Positions 31,453 through 42,646 of a DNA stretch of 64,000 nucleotides are shown in pieces. The translations under genes and the position numbers were made by a program. The DNA is from Hexactinellida sp. DTS-2022 (taxonomy: Eukaryota; Porifera; Hexactinellida): assembly GCA_028753945.1 (NCBI GenBank), contig JAPNXP010000010.1, forward strand, positions 65,042-129,041, read 5' to 3'. Positions within the stretch are counted from its first letter, which is position 1, and every line of letters starts with the position of its first letter. Under the pieces are notes generated by a model that saw only the letters and a list, made by a program, of their open reading frames with translations, was not told the DNA's origin and did not search any database.

Positions 31453-34400
31453 ATGTCCACAGAGAGGTTCACCTTGCGAGAGCTGGTCGCGCAGAGAGCG
31501 GCTGGTCTCACCGATGAGGAGGTCTGGTGCCTCCTCTCCGAGGGGGCCCTGGCCCTCTCACAGGTGCTGCAGACAGACCCCGGCTCCTGGGTGGGGGGCC
31601 CCTCCCTCCTCGTCAGTCCCGACACCTTCCTGATCGGACCGGAAGGGGTGCAGTTCTGTCAGGGGGCGTACTCCGAGACGGAGGAGCTGAGTCTGTTCCT
31701 GGCCCCAGAGGCGTACACGTACCAGGGGGACAGTCCGCAGAGAGAGGAGGTCGAGAGGATGTACGTGTTCTCTCTCGCGGCCTGCGTCAGAGCTAGCACC
31801 AGCACACTGCAAGAAGAAGCCATACAGGTACTCACTACCGTATATTGAAAAGTCCAGAGCACTGTGCCCTGGACTTTTCAATACCTCTCATGTTATGGCG
31901 TCATTATATAGCAGCACAATTATTATAATGCATATTTGTGTTAGGAGAAGTTTAGCGACGAGAGTCTAAGAGAGCTGCTGACGCGCATGGGGGAGCAGGA
32001 CCCCGCCAGGCGTGACGTCACGCTGCAGGAGGTGACGGACCTGTTTGTGGGCCGAGAGAGGACCGGGGCGGGTGTGGGAATAGGCGCGCTTCTGGCTTGG
32101 GGAGAGGAGAGCGCTGCGGAGTTTGTGATTCCGGGAGAGATAGGGGACAATTCGCACTCTCTAGCGAGGTATGCTGAATTGTATTAAAACTTGCTTACAC
32201 TGATTACGAATTGTATTATAACTTGCTTATACTGATTACGAATTGTTTATTAGAGAGTTGGACGAGGCAGATGTGACTCCTGCCCCCTCCTCGCCCCCGC
32301 CCCCGCCTCGCCCCCCCTCCGCGGCGCTCCAGCGGGTCAGCAGTCTGGACAGTCTCTACAGACACATCTCCACCCCGGACAGGCCCAGCGACCAGCAGAA
32401 GAGGGCCCGCCTGAGTGGCATGTACAGCCGACACATCTCCGCTTCCGTTGATGACGTATCTCACACCTCTCTGCGGCCCCTCTCCGGGGTGGGGCTGGAT
32501 ACAGACACCGCTCTCCTCCTGGGGGCGCGGCCTGCCCTCCTAGAGCGCCCCCTGTCCACAGACTCAACTGGGATCCCCAGGAACCTGTCCTCTGCTAAGG
32601 TAACTACTCTCCTTATAAGGCGTGTAGCTAACGCAGCTCTGCAGGAATACTCGGGCAGCAGCAGCGACTCCGAGGCGGGGCGGGAACAGCTGATCGAGAG
32701 CGACTCCAGCACCCTCTCGGAGACGGAGTGGGACCGGGAGCGACAGGAGGAGCTCTCACAGCGGTCTGACACCCTCATCAAGTTCACGGAGCAGGAACTG
32801 CACACGGAAGAGCTCCATCTAGGTAGATATATAGCGCTTGAATAGACCGATTGACAATGTTATTTACAGATCCCCTTCCCCCCCTCACTTCGCGGGAGCC
32901 GTTTATTAACGGCACAGAGGAGTCTCCCCCTCTCACACCTACGAATCAGCTGACTCCAGAAGCCCCCCAGTTCTTCCCAAACGGGACAGACACACTCACA
33001 GACCCCATACCCCCCCTAGTCGCCCCCAGCCCCGAGAGGGAGAACGGCCAGGAGTCCCCTGGTACCAGTCCCGACCTGAGAGAGCGCATCCTCCCGTACG
33101 CGCCCTCCCGTATCTCCCAGCTGAGCTCCGAGGACAGCCCTCTGCTCAGGGGGGACAGGGGCCGGGACAAGAAGTCCGAGACGGACCTCCTCACCCTCTC
33201 GCAGGCCCTGGAGGCCGGCGTGGGTCTCCCGGCTGACGGACACTCGGGGACCGAGTCTGGAGACGAGCTCACGCCCTCTGCCGTTCGTAAGAAGAGAGGT
33301 AGGCTAGTGCAACTGGTTAGCTGTGTTAATTCAATCCTCCAAGGCGTGAGGAGACGCATGTCGGACCAGGAGGTGTACGTGTTCGAGCCGACCTACGACG
33401 AGGAGTGGCAGACCCTGGAGAACCGCGAGGAGAGCATGGCCAAGCTTAGGAAGCTCCTGGGACCGGATTTCCAGAGACTGACGGGTGTCCATGTTCCCGA
33501 GAGGACCCCTGACTCGTCTGACCCCCCAGCCACGCCTCCGGTCCACACCGACAGGAGAGATGTGGAGGTAGCTCTCTGTGTGCATAGCTATGCGACCAGC
33601 GGTAACCAAGTGTTTGTAGGTGATTCTACTGAACTCGCGGAAGTTTGTGGCTAACGTGGAGGAGAGCTCGCTGGTGCTGGACCTCTTCCAGCAGGTGGTG
33701 GGCTTCCTGTCTCTGCAGGAGCCCGAGAACTTCAGTCTGGCCCTCATAGACCGGCAGGAGGAGGTGTTCCTGGACCCAGAGCTGCCCCTATTCAAGTACT
33801 TTCCTCGTGGCGATAAGCAGCCGGACAACAGGCACGCGCGCGGGAGGCTGAGAGGGCGGGACAGGAGGTTCTCTGTGTACTTCAGAGTTAAGTTCTTCGT
33901 TGAGAACGTCCGTCTCCTGAAGTCCAGACAGACCCGACACTTGTACTACCTCCAGCTGAGAAGGGACCTGCTCGCGGGGCGGGTCTCCTGCGAGGAGGAG
34001 CCCGCCCTGGCCCTGGCCGGCCTCTCTCTCCAGGTGCCTACTCATTCGCTTATCTCGATTGTAACCTCTTATGAGCCCCCCCCTTAGATCGAGCTGGGGG
34101 ACTACCGACGAGAGCTGGACGGAGAGGCCTACTACCAGCCGCAGGACTTCCTGCACGAGCGGGTGCTGCAGGCGCTGCCAGCTGAGAGCATCTCCGAGAC
34201 CCTTAGCAAGCTGCACCTCTCGCACCAGGGCCTCAGCCGGACCGAGGCAGAGCTGGCCTATCTCAAGCAGGCGCAGAAGCTCCCTGAGTACGGCATTGTG
34301 TATCACAGGTAAGCAGTCCCGTGGCCCGCTCTACTCTCGCCTTAAGTGCGCCCTAGGTTAGTGTGGCAGAACAAGCAGAGCACTGAGCCTGTGTGGGCAG

Positions 34401-37400
34401 GCATATCCACCCGAGGGTTTGTAGTGAGCAAGATGGTAGACTGCGAGAAGCTGCCTGTCCTCTCTTTCTCTTGGAAGCTTATAAAGCTAATGTGGCACCG
34501 CAACAAGAAGTTCGTCATACAGCCGCAGGACAGCACCACGCCCTCCCTCTCCTCCTCAGAGCTGATCCTACTGACCGACAGCTACAAGCAGAGCAAGTAC
34601 CTCCTTAAGCTAAGCCAGGTACTGCCATGACAACTGTACTGCGCTATTGGTATGACAATATGCTCTCCGTGTAGCAATTCCACACGTACCAGATTCTCAC
34701 TCGGATGCGGGTAGCCACCGGCGCTTACAAGGGGCTGTTTGACGACTCCAGCACTCTCAACCTAGCGGAGTCAGTCACCTTCTACTCCTCGAAAGGCTCC
34801 CTCAGCACTCTGCACTCCGGCAAGAGCGACCCCTACCTGCCCCCCGTGGACACGGAGACAGACCTCACGCCCCTCCCCGCCGGCATCGACATACCGGAGG
34901 AGCCGGGACTCAAGCTGATGAGTGTCAGCCTAAAGCAAGCGCCCGGGTTTGGGTTCGGACTGACTGTCATTCTGAATCCTCCAGAAAGACCGCCAGGTGC
35001 TTATCTTGTCACTGTAACATACTAACAATTGTAACAATAGTGAATACTTATAAACTCAATTAGGCCTCTACATACAGAACATAGCTATTAGCGGGCCAGC
35101 TAAGCTAGATGGGAAACTGAAGCTGTTCGATCAGATAATGTCTGTGAATGGCAAACCGATCACTGGCAACACGTACAAGGACGTGTTGAGCTTGCTGCAG
35201 ACCAGTCAGGAGATTGAAATGATAGTTAAAACCTCCTGCGAGGTGGAAGCGGGCGCGATTCGAATGGAAACGCCAGTCATTGTCAAACGAATGTTTGGGA
35301 AATCTGAGGAAGAGTTCGAGGTGACCCTGAAGAGGGACACCAGTCAGGATTTCGGATTCACAGTCGAGGACACTTACAACGAGAATGGAGAGTTGTGTGT
35401 TGCAGTCCGCGAGATAACTAACCGCGATTTAGCCGGCATGTTGGAGCCAGGGGATAGGATTCTGGAGGTCAATAGCGTCCGATTAGTTTCTCTTAAATCT
35501 GCGGAAATTAACACTCTGATGGAGGCCTTTACAGATATTCACATTCGACTACTGCGCGATAAACCCACTCCTGAGAAAGCTGCTGAGGAGCTGGCTATTT
35601 ACACAAACGTAACGCCCACTAAGTCCCGGAAATATTCCCCTAAGAGGGGACAGCCCTCCCCCCCTCCTGTGCCCCCAGCGACGCGCGAGAAGTTCATGGA
35701 GCCAGACTACGTAGAGTTCGAGACGGAGCTCTTTAAGATTAACGGGTCCCTCGGACTCAACATCAACATCCTGGCCAGACAGTCCGGGCTGCCTGTCTAC
35801 GTCACGCGGGTGGTGTCTGGCTCCGCGGCAGAGCAGACAGGGCTGATTCAGCCGGGGGACCAGATCGTGTCCATTGACTCCAGCCTGCTCACCGACATGG
35901 GCGTAGAGGAGCTGGTGGACTTCCTAGCCTTCCTGCCAGACGATCAGCTGTTGCTGTTCAAGCTGCGGAGAGAGGCGCAGCTCCCGGCCGAGCTCACGGA
36001 GGACTCGGGGGAGGAGAGAGCAGAGCAGAATGAGACATTCCAGACTTATCTCATCAGCGAGCTGACAGCGCCTCCGACAGAAGAGAACATCGAACTGTTT
36101 GAGAGGAAGCTGCCCGATCTCCTCCCGCCCCCCAAGCCCAGCTCGCTCCCTCTGGAGCAGACGCTAACCGTGATGATACTCAAGGACGCGACCGGCAGTC
36201 TGGGCATACGCCTGCATTCGATAAAAGAATCCGACGAGACCACGGGTATCTACATAAAGGAGATCCTCAAGGGCAGCCCTGCCTCCCACGCAGCGGAACT
36301 ACACGCAGGCGCAAAGATAATCTCCATTAACAGCCAATCCCTTGTGGGGCTGGACAGACAGAAGGCCGTCAGTATGCTGAAGAAGGCCACCAACCCTATT
36401 CTGTTGGACATAATACCGGATCCTCTCATGGTGACTAGCGAGCTGTCGCTACCGCCTAGCGGGCTTACTCCGCCCCTGAAACACGTGGACACCAGATCCA
36501 CCCTGAGTCACGAGTCGCTGCCTGGTCGCTCCGTGAGCACACAGGAGCTGATGGCAGTGCTGGACTCTCCCGACGTGAGAGAGGAGCACTTCGCCGTAGA
36601 GCTGCTGAGGGGGGAGCGGGGCCTCGGGCTGAAAGTCATTTCCAAGCAGGTCGACCAGACCGGGCTGTTGGTCAAGTCCATTCTCGGAGACCCCGCTATG
36701 AGCAGCGGCCAGCTGATGCGCGGAGACGAGATTACAGCTATAGACGAGGTTAATATCCAGAGCATGAAGCGGGGGGACGTTCTCTCGCTGATAAAAGGAG
36801 ACCCGGGCACTAGCATTGTGCTGCATATGAAGAGATACATTCGGATCGAATCCCAAACAGACAGACAAACATCTGTAGAGTCCGAAGAGAGAGAGGACCT
36901 GCTCCGGTCGGAAGACCTGCCCGCCAGTCTCCTCTTCACTCAGCTGTCCACCAACAGCTATTCGCGACCGCTGCCTCAGCACAGCCTCGTAGAGCACGTG
37001 TTTGAGTTGAACCTGTCTCGGGGATCCGACCAGAAGCTGGGGATCCACATTGGCTCCATTCCCCCAGACCAGTTCCCCTCTGGGATATTCGTTAAGAAGC
37101 TGACTGACAACTCCGTGGCCAGTTCAGACGGCCGGTTGAGTGTAGACGACATTCTGCTGGAGGCGAATGGAATCGATCTCAGAAACTTAACGAAAGAAGA
37201 AGCGCTAGAAGCACTCAAGCAATCCACTGGAGATATCAAGTTCCTGGTGGCTAGGTATACTCCTTACAATCTTACTTTGGACGAGCAGGGGGTGCGTGTA
37301 GACTCATCTATCGAACTGCCCCCTCTTCCCGAGACGGCCCCCCCTCCCATTCCCCTCCTCCCCACTCAGCGCCTTGACATGCCTCTGCTGCTAGATCAGA

Positions 37401-38497
37401 ACCCCAGTCTCTCCACAAATACCGACACAATCGTATTAACCCAGTCTCTAGAACCTTTGGGTTCAATGGGCCCACCCTCCCCCGATCTCCTCCAGCCCTC
37501 GCTCCCCTCAAGCGACCTCTACCCTAACAGAGACTTCCACATTAACCCATTTGATAACCACAAAGGGATCCAGAAGAGCACTCTCCGACTAGTCGGGCCG
37601 TACACCCAGCTTACCTTCGAGCTCTACGCCCCGGAGGAGCTGCAGGCGGAGATAGGGCGCATCAAGGCAGAGATGGAGCCCGAGTCCGTGGAGAGTGATT
37701 TCAAAGAGGTGAGAGCCAGAAAACCAGAGATAGCGGCTTCTGTTGCGAAAACCGACAACAATTCTAAGAGAAATCGGTCCCTCAGGGCCATTCCTTACGA
37801 CATGAACAGAATTGTGTTAAACTCAACCGATCCTGTGGATGATTACATAAATGCTAGTCTCGTGCAGATGAAAGTGAATGACCTGGAATTCAAGTACGTT
37901 TGTACACAAGCGCCCCTCCCCTCGGAAGTGGGTCGCTTCTGGCAGATGGTCTGGGAGCTGGAACTGTACGTTATCATAATGTTGGTCGAGCTGAAGGAGT
38001 TCGGAATGCGACGCACGCCTCCATACTGGGAAGAATCTGATAACTCCGAGTTGAAACCAGAAGAGCAGATGGAATTTGGTAATTTCTCTGTGATGATGAT
38101 CGAGGAAAATCGCAAGCCCAAAATGACTATGAGAGGGATTTATCTTACAAATAAGGCGACTGGGGAGAGTAGACACATTCTGCAATTCAACTACAAACAG
38201 TGGGCGGGCACTGGCATCCCAAAATCTCTGCCAGATTTATGCAATTTTATAGACTATATTCGGGAACGCGTGGGGGTTAAGGAAATGCTCATACATTGCA
38301 GTGTTGGCATAGGAAGAACCGGTTCATTTTGTCTGGTGGATATTCTGTCCCAACTTGTCAAACACAGCGTGAAAGCAGACATCTTTCAATTGGTTTTAGC
38401 CCTCAATTCTAGCAGAATGAACCTAATTCAAACGAATGAGCAGTATAAAGTTGGTTATTCAGCTCTAGTTCATCTTCTCTTTGAAAGAAACCCCTAG
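31453..38497 (+). CDS. PTPN13: PTPN13-like scaffold: KIND, FERM, six PDZ, PTP
   Basis: Eleven exons: 31453-31827, 31945-32168, 32254-32599, 32645-32822, 32870-33298, 33344-33567, 33620-34033, 34088-34308, 34357-34618, 34675-34996, 35064-38497; 2142 aa. In order: KIND domain (residues about 1-200; SWVGGPSLLVSPDTFLIGPE, MYVFSLAACV); disordered linker; FERM domain from about 592 (VILLNSRKFVANVEES; LYYLQLRRDLLAG; WAGISTRGF); six PDZ domains starting near 970, 1082, 1213, 1366, 1506 and 1644; and a C-terminal PTP domain (about 1890-2140). PTPN13 is a submembrane phosphatase scaffold for receptors and cytoskeleton. The phosphatase P-loop is intact (HCSVGIGRTG, Cys2077, Arg2083), but the WPD loop reads W-A-G (2045-2047) and the KNRY-loop tyrosine is Ser1904, so activity is doubtful. 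Vertebrate PTPN13 has five PDZ domains. Two 45-bp introns (32600-32644, 33299-33343) are in frame and stop-free. Confidence 0.93.
31843..31883. repeat. Near-perfect hairpin in intron 1 of the PTPN13-like gene
   Basis: Arms 31843-31857 and 31869-31883 are exact 15-bp reverse complements. The 11-nt middle (agcactgtgcc) is itself nearly self-complementary, so the whole 41 nt reads almost the same on both strands. Confidence 0.85.
32176..32245. repeat. 32-bp tandem duplication in intron 2 of the PTPN13-like gene
   Basis: Units 32176-32207 and 32208-32239 differ at two positions (a/t and c/t), followed by the first bases of a third copy (gaattg). Confidence 0.85.
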
Positions 38498-38722
38498 CAA
38501 AGTAAGTATTTGTACTCAATTATTTATTACCCTATTTATACCAATGCGTTTTTACTATCTTCAGTGTTAATTATTGCATTATTTTGTATCAACCGAGCTA
38601 TTTTGCAACCTTTTCTCTTCTCATAACAATAGTAATAAAATTGTACAAACACAACTACACTGTAACTACGTAGGTCTATAAATTACAATAATAACATATC
38701 CTCATCTGCTATAAATGTTGGT

Positions 38723-41095
38723 TCAGACGTTCCCCTCCGGTTCTACTGATTCTGTAATGAGATTAGTTGTATCGCTAGTCTGCACCACAGCTGAAAACAC
38801 TTCTTCCATTTGTGTCTCGATTTCATCACTAAACCTCACATGGGAAACACCCTTCTTGCCTGAACCCTTGATACCTTTGAAAATCTTATTCCCTTCTTCC
38901 TTGTCGACGCTGTCCTCCTTTTTCGGTTTGGGTCTGCAAATGTCTGCGACCAATTTCTGGTGTTCAGTTAGGTTCCCTTGGTCTTGGTGCAGGAGACTAA
39001 CCTTTTCTTTTTTCACAATTTTGATCCCATGATCATAAGACAAATGATATGGCAATCTTAATATGAAGTACTTATTAAATTTTTTCCTTATCGTCTTTTG
39101 GCTGTTGATTAATATTCCCACTACAAAGAGCGGGAGTAATATAACAACCAGTGCAATGGCATCTGAAGGTTTGTTCAAAGTTAGGATAAAGTAGGGGGGC
39201 ACTCTTGGATCCAAGGTGAGGCCACACACACCAATGTTCACTCTCTCAACGAATACGTTCCCTTTCTTCTCCACCCTTATTTCCACCAGAAGAGGGCGCT
39301 GGTAGACCGTGTTCTGAATGTAGACGAACTGACCGTGGGGCTTCAGGTGGAATCTATCTGTTAGGTTAGTTGGTTGTATCTCTCCAATGAACTTATTTAT
39401 GTTCATGCAGTATTCGGTTGAGGGCTTAGAAGGCACGTAATTCTTTATAAATTTACTGCACTTGTCTATCTCCATGTTTCCGTACACAGGATTGCTGTAA
39501 TTGTCAGGTTGTATGTCTCCTTCGTTGTAAGTGTCATCCAACTCAAAATACAAATATTCCATATTGCAGTATCGCACTCTGCTATCCGTATTATTCACAT
39601 CGCAGTTACAAGTGGACAGCGGCTCCAACTCATGCGGCTCTGTCGGCGGGTAGTACAGCTCCGAGGGGTATAGGCTCCTCCAGTTAACTAGTATGTCCTC
39701 GTTAAGCCATGGCTCAGTTAGGTTCCCGCTGAACTGGTCAGTGAGGTACATTGCCAGCAGCATCAGGTGTTGTATCGTGTAATTAGTTCCGCCCGTAGCT
39801 CCCAGATACACACCGAATTCTATTTCGGGAATCATCCACGCCAAATTCTGATGCCCCAACAGTCGACCGTCGTGATACAAAACTCTAAAACCTAATCAGT
39901 GCAGATTATTACCATATGGTATTTGTATAATTGTATTGTCCTAACTCACCTCTGTAGTTAGCCACGTACCAGCCTAGGCCATAGCCGTACGTATAGAATG
40001 ATACACCAAACTCCGAGAGCTTCATTCCGTAGGGATCGTCTATGCCCATGTGCATCTTGTGAGTGTGTTCTAGCGTCTCGTTCATGTAGTTCCCATATTC
40101 GAATGGGATCTTAAGCTTCAGGTTAAAGCGCAGCCAGTTCACCATGTTCTTAGCAGTTGAGATCATTCCCGAGGCTGCCAACACGTTCTGCCACTGACTA
40201 AAGAAACATATTGTTAACAAATGTTAACAACTTGAAAGTTAAATATCCACTAACTCTGCTATCCCGGGAGGAATTGGCACCAGAGCAGATCCGTTCCACA
40301 TCAGCTGTGCCGCCATGAGACCCCCTATCCCGTCCCTCCCAGAGTCCCTCCACTCACAGGTGGTCTCGTTCATCTGCAACTCGTTAATCACTATTTCCGT
40401 CACCAAGTCACACCAAGTCCTGTTTGCCTCCTCATCTGTGAGGTCTATGGTTGTTGTATTGCTCATAATAGCCTCCAAGGCCTCGCCCAACACCCAGTAC
40501 ATGAGACTGCTGAAGATGAATGTACTCCTGAACCCCTGGTGCATCACCTGGATCTTGTTAGTCAGCGGGTTCTCCAGGACATTTCTCCCCTCCTCCGTGC
40601 CCCGGGTGAGCCAGAAGAACTGGTAGCTGCCTGCCCCCACTCGGTGTGCCATCAGGTCGATCATGTTGGTGTTTTCCTGCTCGGGAGTGGCTATATTCAG
40701 TCCGTAGTACTTGTCAACTTTGTCATCCATTTTGATTCCTTTCTACACGTATAAGAAAACAGTGTTGTCAACGCATACGATTAATGGTTGTTACTCAAAG
40801 AGATTCTTACCAGTTTGGAGATCGCAACTGCGAGCGTTGCTGTGAAAGATTTTGTGATGGATCCAATGAAAAACGCGGTGTTTTCTGTCACCTGGCTCCC
40901 AAGCAGGTCCTGAAACCCGAACCCCTTGGTCTCCACATAGCTCTGATTGTGCACCACTCCTATCGCGATGCCCCCCACTTTAATCGATTCAATTATTCGA
41001 TCGAAATTTAACCCAAAAGCTTCATGGTCAGATTTAACATTGCACAAAACGGTTAATATAATTGAGATGAACAGGAAACAACAAACTCTAGCCAT
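38723..41095 (-). CDS. Membrane-anchored beta-lactamase-like (class C/PBP fold) protein
   Basis: Exons in transcript order: 41095-40811, 40742-40251, 40193-39950, 39891-38723; 729 aa. A signal peptide (CCFLFISIILTVLCNV) is followed by the serine-hydrolase fold of the class C beta-lactamase/LACTB group. The SxxK motif is S79-I-T-K82 (FFIGSITKSF); KGIKMDDKVDKYYG matches the segment after it; HDG at 347-349 stands for the third (K/H-T-G) motif. The usual YxN motif reads F172-S-S (FIFSSLMYWVLGEALE), so the general-base tyrosine is missing. Many sequons (NTTT, NET, NYT) indicate an extracellular location. A transmembrane helix at about 585-603 (AIALVVILLPLFVVGILI) is followed by a basic, then acidic cytoplasmic tail. 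Substrate unknown. It is divergent from G beta and convergent with the PTPN13-like gene. Confidence 0.82.
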
Positions 41096-41295
41096 TACTC
41101 TCTACCACTTGTAGCTTGATAGCAGCTCATCCATTTGTATCTTATCGCATTGCCCGTGGTATTGACTTACATGAACTATGCCTATAATAAGCCACTCGAG
41201 GATCCACTTTCAGTATACAGGAGTAGTTATAGCTAATTTTATCTCATTACCGTCCTACTATTCATTGAGCAGTGTGTGTGTCTGAGTTAGTTTGA
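41096..41295. promoter_or_regulatory. Shared divergent promoter region
   Basis: 200 bp separate the start codons of the beta-lactamase-like gene (minus) and G beta (plus), so both promoters must lie here or overlap the genes. No TATA box was recognised. AG dinucleotides resembling 3' splice sites lie 5-6 nt before each ATG (ttag before 41291; gtggtag on the minus strand). Confidence 0.45.
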
Positions 41296-42375
41296 ATGAG
41301 TGCAGATAGCCAGATAAAGTCCCCAGGGGAGAGTAGGGATGTCCAGCTCCTCAAAGCGGAAGCCGAGAAGGTGAAGGGACAGCTGATCGCAGCTCGAAAA
41401 GAATTCGCAGACACAGACCTCTCCACGGCGGCCGGAGACGTGCCCTCTCTCCCGAGAAAGGTGCAGCCACAGGTGAGACAGCACCTCAAGGGGCACTTCG
41501 ACAGGATATTCGACTTGGACTGGTCTCGCGATTCTCAACACCTAGTTTCAGCATCTCAAGACGGGGTCCTATTCATCTGGGACTGTTTCACTGGACATAA
41601 GCAGAACTCAGTTCTGTCCATCAGCAAGGGAGGGACCCTCACCTGCGGCCTCTCCCCCAACGGGTCCCTCGTCGCCTCCGGGGGGCTGGACAACGTGTGT
41701 TCCATCTACAATATAGGCGCCAGGGACGCAGATGCAGTGGGGGTGCGACAGGTGACCAGGGTGCTAGAGGGGCACGATTCGTACCTCTCTTGCTGTAGAT
41801 TTATGAACGACGAGGAGGTGCTCACCTCCTCTGGGGATACCACGTTGCAGGTATGGAATGTTGAGACTGGTAAGTCCATCTCCACGTACAGAGGTCACTC
41901 CCAGGACGTGTCCTGCTTCTCGCTGGCGTTGGACGGTAACACCGTAGTGAGTGGTGGCAGCGATCGTGTATGCAAGTTGTGGGACATTCGCACCAGGGAG
42001 TGTGTGCACACATTCTTTGGGATGGAGGATGACATCACGAAGGTGTGCTTCGGTCCCACCGGCGCCTGGTTCGGAGCCGCCAGCGAGGACGGCACCTGCA
42101 GTTTGTTCGACCTCAGGTCCGAGCACAAGGTGGCCAACTACGCGACCGGACAGGGGGCAATACACAGCGCGCAGTCAATCGCTTTCTCGCTCAGCGGCCG
42201 ACTGCTCTTCGCCGGGTATAACGACGGAATTATAATAATTTGGGACGTCTTGAAGTGTGTGCGCGTTGGGCTGATAACTGGACACCAGAAGAGGGTCTCC
42301 TGTTTGGGAGTTCCCCCCAGCGGGCTGGCCCTCTGCTCTGGCTCTTACGACATGCAGCTGAAGATCTGGAACTGA
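41296..42375 (+). CDS. Heterotrimeric G-protein beta subunit
   Basis: 359 aa, intronless. An N-terminal coiled coil (LKAEAEKVKGQLIAARKEF) for pairing with G gamma is followed by seven WD40 blades: HLVSASQDGVLFIWDCFTG, LVASGGLDNVCSIYN, VLTSSGDTTLQVWNVETG, VVSGGSDRVCKLWDIRT, FGAASEDGTCSLFDLRS, LLFAGYNDGIIIIWDVLK and LCSGSYDMQLKIWN. It ends in KIWN as GNB1-4 do, while SLSGRLLFAGYND reads more like GNB5, so the paralog class is unresolved. Blade positions usually very conserved differ here (FGMEDDI in place of the usual GHESDI). Confidence 0.94.
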   Translation: MSADSQIKSPGESRDVQLLKAEAEKVKGQLIAARKEFADTDLSTAAGDVPSLPRKVQPQVRQHLKGHFDRIFDLDWSRDSQHLVSASQDGVLFIWDCFTGHKQNSVLSISKGGTLTCGLSPNGSLVASGGLDNVCSIYNIGARDADAVGVRQVTRVLEGHDSYLSCCRFMNDEEVLTSSGDTTLQVWNVETGKSISTYRGHSQDVSCFSLALDGNTVVSGGSDRVCKLWDIRTRECVHTFFGMEDDITKVCFGPTGAWFGAASEDGTCSLFDLRSEHKVANYATGQGAIHSAQSIAFSLSGRLLFAGYNDGIIIIWDVLKCVRVGLITGHQKRVSCLGVPPSGLALCSGSYDMQLKIWN

Positions 42376-42646
42376 TTTCGCTTCCATGTACGTTTATCTA
42401 TTCTATGTTTTGATATTATTGTGCATAACTTGTAAATGCTACTTTCTAGCTTTCTTAATTAATTTATTATTTTATTCAATTGCATCACTCCTTTTACAGC
42501 TTATTTTCGGAGAAATATACGTTTCTTTTCATCAGAAACAAGCAAACCAATCTTTCTGCTTACCTCACTTAATTCTATATCTGTATTGATTGCAATTCTA
42601 ATATTCACTCCAGCTTAGCTCATTTGCTACATAACAGCTATAGGAT

